Shown here in pieces: positions 1 to 7,624 of a stretch of DNA of 64,000 nt (its first letter is position 1; every line of letters begins with the position of its first letter). The notes below the pieces were generated by a model, which was not told the origin of the DNA, did no database searches, and was given only the letters and a program-made list of their open reading frames with translations. Location: assembly GCA_945883115.1 (NCBI GenBank), contig CAMCXA010000006.1:1-64000 (forward strand), written 5' to 3'. Position numbers and translations under genes: made by a program. The DNA comes from Alsobacter soli. Lineage in GTDB: Bacteria > Pseudomonadota > Alphaproteobacteria > Rhizobiales > Beijerinckiaceae.

Positions 1-111
1 ATCCCCGTCATCCGCCGCATCATGATCGACGCCCCCCACCCCGCCATCCAGCTCACCGTCCCCCTCCAGGTCGACGCCCGCGCCGCCGCCAATTGGGACG
101 AAGCGCATTAG
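1..111 (+). CDS. polA: DNA polymerase I, C-terminal end (partial)
   Basis: The window opens inside a reading frame that stops with TAG at 109-111. The 36 visible residues end in VDARAAANWDEAH, which matches the extreme C-terminus of the alphaproteobacterial DNA polymerase I polymerase domain (a basic-hydrophobic strand, then NWDEAH-stop). Pol I fills gaps and removes RNA primers. Only the tail is present, so no catalytic residue can be checked. The call rests on this short C-terminal signature. The 3' side runs straight into the repeat cluster that begins near 120. Confidence 0.78.
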   Translation: MPVIRRIMIDAPHPAIQLTVPLQVDARAAANWDEAH

Positions 112-838
112 GCCCCACCCCGTCATCGCGAGCGAACGTGAAGCGATCCCGCTAACGCCAGCCATTTCTCTCCCAAGCCCACCCGTCATTGCGAGGAGCA
201 AAGCGACGCGGCAATCCAGCCTCGTCCTGAATCACCAACTGGATTGCGTCGCTCCCGCTCGCAATGACGCCCCCCGTCATCGCGAGCGAACGCGAAGCGA
301 TCCAGTTAACGCCAGCCCTTTCTGTCCCGAGCCCGCACCGTCATCGCGAGCGAACGAGTGCCTCACCCGTCATCGCGAGCGAAGGCGAAGCGATCCAGCT
401 GATGCCAGCCACGTCTCTCCCAAGCCAACCACCCCTCGCCAATCACCAACTGGATTGCGTCGCTCCCGCTCGCAATGACGCCCCTCCCGTCATCGCGAAC
501 GAACGTGAAGCGATCCAGCTAATGCCCGGCATTTCTCTCCAAAGCCCGCCCCGCCATTGCGAGGAGCAAAGCGACGCGGCAATCCAGCCTCGTCCTGAAT
601 CACCAACGCGAGTGCGTCGCTCCCGCTCGCAATGACGCCCCCCGTCATCGCGAACGAACGTGAAGCGATCCAGCTGATGCCAACCATTTCTCTCCCAAGC
701 CCAACCCCACCACCCCACGCCAACGACCAACTGGATTGCGTCGCTCCCGCTCGCAATGACGGCCCAATCCACTCGCCCCCTTTCCATATCCTCCGCGTTT
801 AGCTACTTCTTGCTCTCCCCCACCCCCCGGAGCCTCCC
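112..838. repeat. Cluster of interspersed palindromic repeats between polA and the hydroxyproline dehydratase gene
   Basis: This 727-base non-coding stretch is built almost wholly from two repeat families. Family A is about 33 bases, begins CGTCATCGCGAGCGAACG and ends GAAGCGATCCAGCT. Copies lie at 121-153, 275-307, 339-359 (truncated), 368-400, 488-520 and 643-675, usually followed by a half-conserved 'GCCAGCCATTTCTCTCCCAAGCC' type spacer. Family B is an inverted pair: a left arm starting CGTCATTGCGAGGAGC and ending GGCAATCCAG, and a right arm CTGGATTGCGTCGCTCCCGC ending CAATGACG. Full pairs lie at 184-269 and 552-637, and lone right arms at 450-480 and 731-761. The layout resembles REP/BIME-type extragenic repeats. 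Short reading frames through the stretch are translations of the repeat, not genes. Nothing else is seen between 762 and 838. Confidence 0.88.
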
Positions 839-1906
839 ATGTCCGCGCCTCTCACTTTGTCCTTCACTGATATGCACACGGCGGGGGAGCCTGTCCGCAT
901 TGTCACGGGCGGTTATCCGGAACTTCACGGCGCAACCCTTCTCGAGAAGCGCCGCCACGCGCGCGATGCGTATGATCATCTCCGCCGCGCCATGATCTGG
1001 GAGCCGCGCGGCCATGCCGGCATGTATGGCGTCATTCCCGTGGCGTCCTCCCGCCCGGGCTGCGTCATGGGCGTGTTGTTCACCCATCATGAGGGCTATT
1101 CCACCATGTGCGGCCACGCCACCATCGCGCTCGGCCGCTGGATTGTCGATCAGGGCCTCGTGCCCCGCATCGAACCCGTTACCCGCTTTTCCATCGAGGC
1201 CCCCTGCGGCGTGCTGCATCTCGCCTGCACCGTCGAGCACGGCACCGTCACCCATGTCGGCTTCGAGAGCGTCCCCGCCTTCGCCGTCGCGCGCGATCTC
1301 CCCGTCACACTCGCGGGCTATGGCACGCTCGCCACCGATCTCGCCTATGGCGGCGCATTTTATGCCATCCTGCCCGCCTCCCGCTTCGGGCTCGATTTCT
1401 TCGGCACCCCCGTCGACACACTCGTGACCGCCGCCGGCACCCTCACCGATCACCTGCGCGCCACCTACCCCTTTGACCACCCCGACGCCCCCGATCTCGG
1501 CTTTCTCTATGGCACCATCCTCACCGATGACGCCCCGCCCGATCACGAAAGCTGGAACCTCTGCGTCTTCGCCGAACGCCAGATCGACCGCAGCCCCACC
1601 GGCTCCGGCGTCACCGCCCGCATGGCGCTCGATCACGCAAAAGGCCTCGTCACCCAAGGCGTCACCCGCACCTTCCGCGGCATCTCCGGCGGCCCCTTCA
1701 CCGGCCGCGTCACAGCCCCCGCCGATTTCCCCCGCGAAGGTGCCGTCACCATCGCCGTCGGCGGCCAAGGCTATTATGCCGGCAAGGGCGAATTCACGCT
1801 CGAACCCCAAGACCCCCTCGCCACCGGCCTCACCCTCCCGGGAACGTTCAACGAGGCACGGGTGACCAACCCGTCATCGCGAACGAACGTGAAGCGATCC
1901 AGCTAG
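839..1906 (+). CDS. Proline racemase family protein, probable trans-3-hydroxy-L-proline dehydratase
   Basis: A 355-residue member of the proline racemase / hydroxyproline epimerase fold. The first catalytic cysteine is present in STMCGHATIA (Cys91). The second catalytic position, normally Cys in DRSPCGTG, is Thr254 in DRSPTGSG. In this family a Cys/Thr pair marks trans-3-hydroxy-L-proline dehydratases, which yield delta1-pyrroline-2-carboxylate, whereas Cys/Cys marks racemases and epimerases. The N-terminal DMHTAGEPVRI also fits. Codon use is extremely C-rich at third positions. The last dozen codons (NPSSRTNVKRSS-stop) come from a family A repeat at 1872-1904, so the natural C-terminus has been replaced or extended by repeat sequence. 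The exact substrate is inferred from the Thr, not demonstrated. Confidence 0.82.
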   Translation: MSAPLTLSFTDMHTAGEPVRIVTGGYPELHGATLLEKRRHARDAYDHLRRAMIWEPRGHAGMYGVIPVASSRPGCVMGVLFTHHEGYSTMCGHATIALGRWIVDQGLVPRIEPVTRFSIEAPCGVLHLACTVEHGTVTHVGFESVPAFAVARDLPVTLAGYGTLATDLAYGGAFYAILPASRFGLDFFGTPVDTLVTAAGTLTDHLRATYPFDHPDAPDLGFLYGTILTDDAPPDHESWNLCVFAERQIDRSPTGSGVTARMALDHAKGLVTQGVTRTFRGISGGPFTGRVTAPADFPREGAVTIAVGGQGYYAGKGEFTLEPQDPLATGLTLPGTFNEARVTNPSSRTNVKRSS

Positions 1907-2087
1907 AGACTGGCGAAAGGCTCCGAGTCGTCCCCACCCCGTCATCGCGAGCGAACGCGAAGCGATCCAGCTAGAGACTGGCGAAAAGCTCCGAGTTCCC
2001 AACCGTCATTGCGAGGAGCGAAGCGACGCGGCAATCCAGCCTCTTCCTGCACCACCAACTGGATTGCTTCGCAAGCTCGCAATGACG
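1872..2087. repeat. Second block of the same repeats, overlapping the 3' end of the dehydratase gene
   Basis: Family A copies lie at 1872-1904 and 1940-1972. Each is followed by the same sequence, AGAGACTGGCGAAA then GCTCCGAGT, giving a near-tandem duplication with a period of 68 bases. A complete family B inverted pair lies at 2004-2087 (left arm 2004-2039, right arm 2059-2087). The first A copy is read as the last codons and the stop of the upstream gene. Confidence 0.85.
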
Positions 2088-2240
2088 ACACCTTACTCCC
2101 CACTCGCCACTCGCCACCCCCATACCCACTCCCCACCGGACATTTCCAGTTCCCGTGTCCAACGCCAACGTTGGACAAAACTGCTGGACATTTTCCGTTC
2201 CACTACGGCATAACACACTGGAAATTGGGGGGGTTGTTCC
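1907..2240. other. Non-coding stretch upstream of the antiporter gene
   Basis: The first half is the repeat block ending at 2087. The rest has a C-rich tract with ACTCCCCACTCGCC at 2095-2108, which recurs at 36328-36341, and a 10-base palindrome CCAACGTTGG at 2165-2174 that could be an operator. No small gene, RNA or clear promoter was recognised. Confidence 0.5.
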
Positions 2241-3680
2241 ATGGCAACGCGGATGATTGGAGTGGACATGCCGGCACGGCTCGGTCGCGCCCTTCTCGTC
2301 CTTGCGGGCCTCTGTTTCATGGCCTCCCCCGCCCTCGCCGCCGAGGGGTTGGACGGCACAGCACTCGGCGTTTTATGGGCCGTGCCGTTTGTCGGCATCC
2401 TGCTCTCGATTGCGCTTTTTCCCTTGTTTTTCAATCATTTCTGGGAGCATCACCAAGGCAAAATCGCCGCCTTCTGGGGGCTGCTGCTGGCCCTGCCGCT
2501 CCTCGCCTCGGTCGGCTTCGAGGCCACGGCAAGCGCGCTGCTGCACGCCGCTTTCCTCGAATACATCCCCTTCATCCTGCTCCTGCTCGCCCTCTTCACT
2601 ACCGCCGGCGGCATCGTCATCCGCGGCAACCTCCACGGCTCCCCGCTGACCAATGGCGCCCTGCTCCTGCTCGGCTCGGGCCTCGCCAGCATCATCGGCA
2701 CAACGGGCGCGGCGATGGTATTGATCAGGCCGATTATTCGCGCCAACGACAACCGCAAAAGCAACGCGCATGTTGTTATCTTCTTCATCTTCCTCGTCGC
2801 CAATATTGGTGGCTCGTTAACCCCCCTTGGTGACCCGCCTTTATTCTTGGGTTTCTTGAAGGGCGTCGATTTCTTTTGGACAACGACGCATCTGTTCAAA
2901 GAAACACTTTTCGTCGGCGGCATCGTATTCGCAGTTTTTCTTGCCCTCGATTCCTGGCTCTATCACCGCGAAGGCGTCACCCGCGCCGATCCGACGCCCG
3001 ACTCGCAGCTCCGGGTCACCGGCCTCGTCAACCTCCCCCTCATCGGCATCATCATCGCCGCCATCCTCCTCAGCGCCTCGTGGAAGCCCGGCCCAGCCTT
3101 CACAATCTTCGGGATTACCGTTGAAATTCAAAACCTTATGCGAGATTGCGTAATGGTCGCCGTCACCCTCGCCTCGCTCATGGTCACCCGCAAGATAGAC
3201 CGCTCCGCCAATGGCTTCAGCTGGGGCCCCATGCTCGAGGTCGCCAAGCTTTTTGCCAGCATTTTCATAACGATAATCCCTGTTCTCGCCATGCTGAAGG
3301 CCGGCTCCGCGGGCGTCTTCGCCCCGCTCGTGGCCCTCGTCACCGATGCGGACGGTGCCCCCATCCCCATGGCCTATTTCTGGCTCACAGGCGGCCTGTC
3401 CTCGTTCCTGGACAACGCCCCGACCTATCTGGTCTTCTTTGAACTGGCAGGCGGAAACGCCCAGAAACTGATGACAGAAGGGGCTTTAACCCTCGCCGCC
3501 ATCTCCGCCGGGGCGGTATTCATGGGCGCGAACACCTATATCGGCAACGCGCCCAACTTCATGGTCTATGCCATTGCCCGCCAACGCGGCGTCAAAATGC
3601 CCGGCTTTTTCGGCTATATGCTCTGGTCCGGCGCGGTGCTTATCCCGTGCTTCCTATTGGCAACACTGGTCTTTTTCTGA
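2241..3680 (+). CDS. Sodium:proton antiporter-like membrane protein
   Basis: A 479-residue, very hydrophobic protein with about a dozen membrane segments. The N-terminus (residues 10-34, ending ASPALAAEG) looks like a cleavable or uncleaved signal segment. The body carries GTTGAAMVLIRPI near residue 155 and GGSLTPLGDPPLFLGF near residue 190, followed by a second half with SSFLDNAPTYLVFF and ANTYIGNAPNFM. These paired, asparagine/aspartate-containing discontinuous helices are typical of the ion transporter superfamily branch annotated as NhaD-like Na+/H+ antiporters. The likely role is cation/proton exchange at the inner membrane. The start at 2241 follows a G-rich stretch; an ATG nine codons later is possible. 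Transport specificity cannot be read from sequence. Confidence 0.72.
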   Translation: MATRMIGVDMPARLGRALLVLAGLCFMASPALAAEGLDGTALGVLWAVPFVGILLSIALFPLFFNHFWEHHQGKIAAFWGLLLALPLLASVGFEATASALLHAAFLEYIPFILLLLALFTTAGGIVIRGNLHGSPLTNGALLLLGSGLASIIGTTGAAMVLIRPIIRANDNRKSNAHVVIFFIFLVANIGGSLTPLGDPPLFLGFLKGVDFFWTTTHLFKETLFVGGIVFAVFLALDSWLYHREGVTRADPTPDSQLRVTGLVNLPLIGIIIAAILLSASWKPGPAFTIFGITVEIQNLMRDCVMVAVTLASLMVTRKIDRSANGFSWGPMLEVAKLFASIFITIIPVLAMLKAGSAGVFAPLVALVTDADGAPIPMAYFWLTGGLSSFLDNAPTYLVFFELAGGNAQKLMTEGALTLAAISAGAVFMGANTYIGNAPNFMVYAIARQRGVKMPGFFGYMLWSGAVLIPCFLLATLVFF

Positions 3681-3706
3681 CGTTCCCCGCCTTCCGGCGC
3701 GGAACG
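3681..3706. terminator. Stem-loop between convergent antiporter and trxA genes
   Basis: CGTTCC-c-CGCC, loop TTCC, GGCG-c-GGAACG: ten base pairs with one C/C mismatch. It sits in the 44-base gap between two convergent genes, where a shared transcription stop is expected. There is no T tract on the plus side, so it may be Rho-assisted or only stabilise the 3' ends. Confidence 0.5.
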
Positions 3707-3724
3707 CCACTGGCGTGAACAGAC

Positions 3725-4042
3725 TCAGATCGAGCCGCTGATCCACTTCGAGAGGTCGCCCTTCGAGGCCGCCCCAACCTTCTGCGCCGCCAATTGACCA
3801 CCCTTGAAGATCATCAGCGTCGGGATCGAGCGAATGCCCATTTGCCCCGCGATTCCGGGGTTTTCATCGACATTCATCTTCACAATCTTCACTTTTCCGG
3901 CCATTTCCTTCGAAATTTCCTCAAGCGCAGGCGCAATCATCCGGCACGGGCCACACCACTCCGCCCAGAAATCGACCACAACCGGCTCCGTTGATTTCAG
4001 AACGTCCTGATCGAAACTCGCATCCGTCACTATCATGGTCAT
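3725..4042 (-). CDS. trxA: Thioredoxin
   Basis: A 105-residue thioredoxin, the normal family length. The redox motif is WCGPC (Cys30/Cys33), preceded by VVVDFWAEW, with the cis-proline in RSIPTLMIF. It is a general cytoplasmic disulfide reductase that recycles ribonucleotide reductase and other targets through thioredoxin reductase. The frame stays open to 4102, but the ATG at 4042 has AAGGA about 7 bases upstream and gives the usual N-terminus, so it is chosen here. It lies 63 bases downstream of addA on the same strand, the common arrangement in this order. Confidence 0.93.
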   Translation of the reverse strand: MTMIVTDASFDQDVLKSTEPVVVDFWAEWCGPCRMIAPALEEISKEMAGKVKIVKMNVDENPGIAGQMGIRSIPTLMIFKGGQLAAQKVGAASKGDLSKWISGSI

Positions 4043-4105
4043 GGCCGAATCCTTACCCTGCACGGGAAAATCCCCGAATCGACCGAGAACGTAGGGAGCC
4101 AACCC

Positions 4106-7100
4106 TCACGCGTCAAGGGAAGCGGCCTGAACAATCTTCACAAGGGCAAGGTCAAGCTGCGCATCCGAAAGCGTGAAGACCCGCGGCCCCGCCGTGTACA
4201 CAATCAGGCAAACCACCCGCCGATCCGGATAAACCGGCACAAGAAGCGCCCGATAGAGCGCCAATTGCGCAATATACGTCTCCGGAATGTCCTCCAACCG
4301 CTCAGGTGCGCGCGTCGCCGTCTTGTAGTCCGCGATAAAAACAGCCTCTTTCGTCACAGCAAGTCGGTCAATTTGAGCAGAAATATCCCGCTTTTGCCTC
4401 TCTCCGAGCATTACTGACCCGGAAATCGCTATTTCAGCTTTGCTTTCAGGCCCAAACAGAGCCGCCAACTCCGGCGCGGAGATGAGCGCCACAACTTCTT
4501 CCGCAAGTTGACCCTGCTGGGCCTCGGTGAGCCAGTTTCCGCGTATCTTGAGAAGTATTTGGGCGAAGCCGGCTCTTTTGTCGCGCGCAATCTCAGGCAA
4601 AGTTTGCAAGAGGGAATGGACTAGATTTCCCCTGCGTCGGGCATCGCGGGCAAAAGCGCTATCAAAGGGCCTATCAGGAGCATTGGCAGCGCTCAGGGCG
4701 CTCGAAGGCCGCAAAGGTGGCATTGTTTCAGGCTCCGACGGAGCCGCGCGCTCCAGCCAGTCCGGCTTCTCAATACTTACAGGGGGAGAGCCTGCAGACA
4801 GAGGATCCCCCGTCGGCAAATTGTAGCTTTGGAGACGAAGCGCTCCATCCGGCGTGTCAGGGTCGGTTGCAGTCACAAGGAGCCCACTCAGCCCTTCCTT
4901 GATCATTGTATACCAGCAGTCAGGTGGCGGCTCATTTATGCCCGTAAATCCGCTGATATAAAGACGATCGCGAGGGCGCGTGAGAGCCACATAAAGCAAT
5001 CGCCGGTGTTCATCACGGGCCCGCTCCTCTGCGGCTGTCCTCAGCGATGCGAGATACTCATTGTCGGTTCGTTTCTTCGAAGGGGACCAAATCGGGATTT
5101 TTACCCCCGTTTCACCCTCTTCCACGCTCCAGAGCAAGGATTGTCCGCCACTTTGCACGGCAGGGCCACACGTATCGGGAAGATAGACAATCGGTGCTTC
5201 AAGCCCCTTCGCTCCATGCACAGTCATCACCCGCACTTCATTCCGCGCCGCATCCATATCCCGCTTCACGGACAAATCCGCTTCGCTAAACACCGTCAAA
5301 AAGCGGTGCAATGACGGCGTTTGCATCCTTTCATGGTCAAGAGCTAACGATAGGAACGTATCAATCGCGTCCCCCGCCTCAGGCCCAAGACGTTGAACGA
5401 GCACCTGCCGGCCACGATCAGGGCCCAAAACGTTTGCATAAAACCCGAACGGCCCTAGGCGCGAACTAAGAGCCTGCCAGCGGTCAAGCCGCTCGACAAT
5501 ACCTGGAAAGCCCAAATCAGCGGCCCTGCTGAATAGTGCATCCCTCAAGGAGCCAGATCGACCATTAGCGAGGTTACACAACGCATCCTCACTCATGCCC
5601 ATGAGAGGAGAGCGAAGCAATGCAGCCAAAGTTAGATCATCCTCCGGCGACAGCATGGCCCTCCCGAGAGCCATCAAGTCCATAATGGCAATATGTTCCG
5701 TCAGTTTGAGGCGATCAGCACCGGCTACTGGTATCCCCGCATCCTTAAGAGCGCGAATAATCGCTTCAAAAAGGCTATTCCGGTTGCGCACGAGAATAAT
5801 AATGTCGCCAGCCCGAATTTTTCGTGCCGAATGTGCCCCCGGGTTTTCCTCATCCTGAATGCGTTGTGTGGAGTGAGGTCCGATCAATGACTGAATGTGG
5901 CGAGAAACTTGGTGCGCCAGACGCATCGCGGAAGAACGCCGATCTGTTTCATCAAGCGGAGAGGCCCATGACTCCGGCTCGGTCGACTTCTCATTCTTAA
6001 GGCTTGGCCATATTTCAACTAAGCCGGGCGCTCTAAACCGCTGCGTCTCATGAGAAGTAGCTACCGGCTCGCTTTCAAGCCCTTTGAATCTTGTGAGATC
6101 CGAAAAAATTTGATCAACAGCCCGCAAGACGTCCGGAGTTGATCGAAACGACAGCGTGAGTTTTTCATCGTGAAATTTGAACTGGTTCACGCTTTCCGTA
6201 CTGTTCAGTCCATTGATTTTCTTACTGAAAAAATCCCGTGCCCTTGAAAACGCTGCCGGATCCGCACCTTGGAAACTATAAATGGATTGCTTCGGATCAC
6301 CGACCGCAAAAACCGTTCGCTTGAAATTTCGTGCAGAATGCCCGTCAAAAAACTCCCCCGCAATGCGTTTGAGAATTTCCCATTGATCAGGGCTTGTATC
6401 TTGCGCCTCGTCGATCAAAATATGATCAATACCTTTGTCGAGCTTGTAGAGAACCCATTGCGCATCGACTCGTTCGAGCAGTGCAAGTGTTCGCTCGATA
6501 AGATCGTCAAAATCGAGAAAACCTGCTCGAGCTTTTTGCTGATTATAAGCACTGAAAATGGAGTCAACGACGCGCATGAGCGCCCGTGTCCGCTCGTAAG
6601 CATCAACCGCACGCAACTGATGAAGGAGTGAATTTATTCTGTCACGTTCAAGAGCCAATTTCTCCCGAATTTGCGGGTGAGGACCGTGAATTTGCTTTGT
6701 AACCAGGTTCTTGTCATCGCGCGGAAGGCCATCGGATTTAAAAAAGACATCTCCGTAAATTTCAAACCATATTTCGAAATCCTGTATTCCAATGGAAGAC
6801 CTTAACGCTTGCCCCCGACTAATGTCTGTAGACAAACCCTCAAACAAGATTGGTGTCATCAGCACACAATCAGCATCAGAAATTCGCCCGTTATAAATTT
6901 TTTGCCGGATTTGACTTGCAGTCTCATGTTCGAAAACCGTGAGCATCGACCGGAGTTTTCGGGCCATCCCTTCCGAAGACGAGTTACCTGACCCAATTCG
7001 CCTGAGGTTTGTCCGCTGTGCCAGTGCTTCTTTTAAAACTTTTTCGAACCCGGACTCCCCTGCTTCATCAGAAATCAGACCCAAGGCTAAGGTAAGCTCA

Positions 7101-7624
7101 CGATCCACCCCTGAATTGGCTTTTTTTAAGGTTTGGTTGATTGTATCCGCGATCAATGCCGCCTTTTTCTGATCGTCCAATACCTCAAACCGGGCCGCGA
7201 CATTTGCTTCAAACGGAACAAGATGCAGGAGTCTTTCGCAAAAGGCGTGGATTGTTTGGATCTTGATCCCACCCGGTGTTTCAATGGCCCGCGCAAAAAG
7301 CCGCCGGGCTTGCGCGAGGCGAATAGCGTTGGGATTCTGGCCATCCAGTTTTTCGATTTTTTGCGAAAGGTCAAAATCACTCAGTCCGATCCACTCGCCC
7401 AATTCTTTAAAAACCCGGTTCGCCATATTGGCCGCAGCCGCCTTCGTATAGGTGAGCGCCAAAATTCTGGATGGATCCGTGCCATCAAGCAGAAGACGTA
7501 AAATGCGTTGAACAAGCACATAGGTTTTCCCCGACCCAGCATTCGCCGCAACCCAAGCAGAGGCGGAAGGATCTGATGCACGTCTTTGGCGTTCAGTGAC
7601 ATCGTTTGACATAGCGGCAGTCAT
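4106..7624 (-). CDS. addA: Double-strand break repair helicase/nuclease subunit AddA
   Basis: A 1172-residue UvrD/Rep-type (SF1A) helicase with a C-terminal nuclease. Motif I is ANAGSGKTYVLVQR (Lys33). Motif II is LIDEAQDTSPDQWEIL, and later motifs include VFAVGDPKQSIYSFQGAD, TVHGAKGLEAPIVYLPD and RLLYVALTRPRDRLY. The C-terminal PD-(D/E)XK nuclease has VFIADYKTATRAP. With AddB it forms the RecBCD-equivalent complex that resects DNA ends up to Chi-like sites and loads RecA. Its ATG overlaps the stop codon of addB by one base (TAATG), so translation is probably coupled. Length and motif set are intact. Confidence 0.95.
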   Translation of the reverse strand: MTAAMSNDVTERQRRASDPSASAWVAANAGSGKTYVLVQRILRLLLDGTDPSRILALTYTKAAAANMANRVFKELGEWIGLSDFDLSQKIEKLDGQNPNAIRLAQARRLFARAIETPGGIKIQTIHAFCERLLHLVPFEANVAARFEVLDDQKKAALIADTINQTLKKANSGVDRELTLALGLISDEAGESGFEKVLKEALAQRTNLRRIGSGNSSSEGMARKLRSMLTVFEHETASQIRQKIYNGRISDADCVLMTPILFEGLSTDISRGQALRSSIGIQDFEIWFEIYGDVFFKSDGLPRDDKNLVTKQIHGPHPQIREKLALERDRINSLLHQLRAVDAYERTRALMRVVDSIFSAYNQQKARAGFLDFDDLIERTLALLERVDAQWVLYKLDKGIDHILIDEAQDTSPDQWEILKRIAGEFFDGHSARNFKRTVFAVGDPKQSIYSFQGADPAAFSRARDFFSKKINGLNSTESVNQFKFHDEKLTLSFRSTPDVLRAVDQIFSDLTRFKGLESEPVATSHETQRFRAPGLVEIWPSLKNEKSTEPESWASPLDETDRRSSAMRLAHQVSRHIQSLIGPHSTQRIQDEENPGAHSARKIRAGDIIILVRNRNSLFEAIIRALKDAGIPVAGADRLKLTEHIAIMDLMALGRAMLSPEDDLTLAALLRSPLMGMSEDALCNLANGRSGSLRDALFSRAADLGFPGIVERLDRWQALSSRLGPFGFYANVLGPDRGRQVLVQRLGPEAGDAIDTFLSLALDHERMQTPSLHRFLTVFSEADLSVKRDMDAARNEVRVMTVHGAKGLEAPIVYLPDTCGPAVQSGGQSLLWSVEEGETGVKIPIWSPSKKRTDNEYLASLRTAAEERARDEHRRLLYVALTRPRDRLYISGFTGINEPPPDCWYTMIKEGLSGLLVTATDPDTPDGALRLQSYNLPTGDPLSAGSPPVSIEKPDWLERAAPSEPETMPPLRPSSALSAANAPDRPFDSAFARDARRRGNLVHSLLQTLPEIARDKRAGFAQILLKIRGNWLTEAQQGQLAEEVVALISAPELAALFGPESKAEIAISGSVMLGERQKRDISAQIDRLAVTKEAVFIADYKTATRAPERLEDIPETYIAQLALYRALLVPVYPDRRVVCLIVYTAGPRVFTLSDAQLDLALVKIVQAASLDA

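Noticed and set aside
121-761. Possible CRISPR array
   Set aside because: Repeats are palindromic, vary in spacing and in sequence, occur in two related families, and the spacers are themselves similar to each other; no cas gene is near.
264-787. Several open reading frames on both strands through the repeat block
   Set aside because: Their peptides are periodic translations of the family A and B repeats (VIASEREAIQL type), without ribosome sites or any family similarity.
803-1810. Long minus-strand frame opposite the dehydratase gene
   Set aside because: It is the Gly/Ala-rich antisense shadow of a C-rich gene; the plus-strand frame carries the catalytic motifs.
2009-2833. Plus-strand frame overlapping repeats and the antiporter 5' part
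   Set aside because: Arg/Pro-rich shadow in another frame; the antiporter frame has all conserved membrane motifs.
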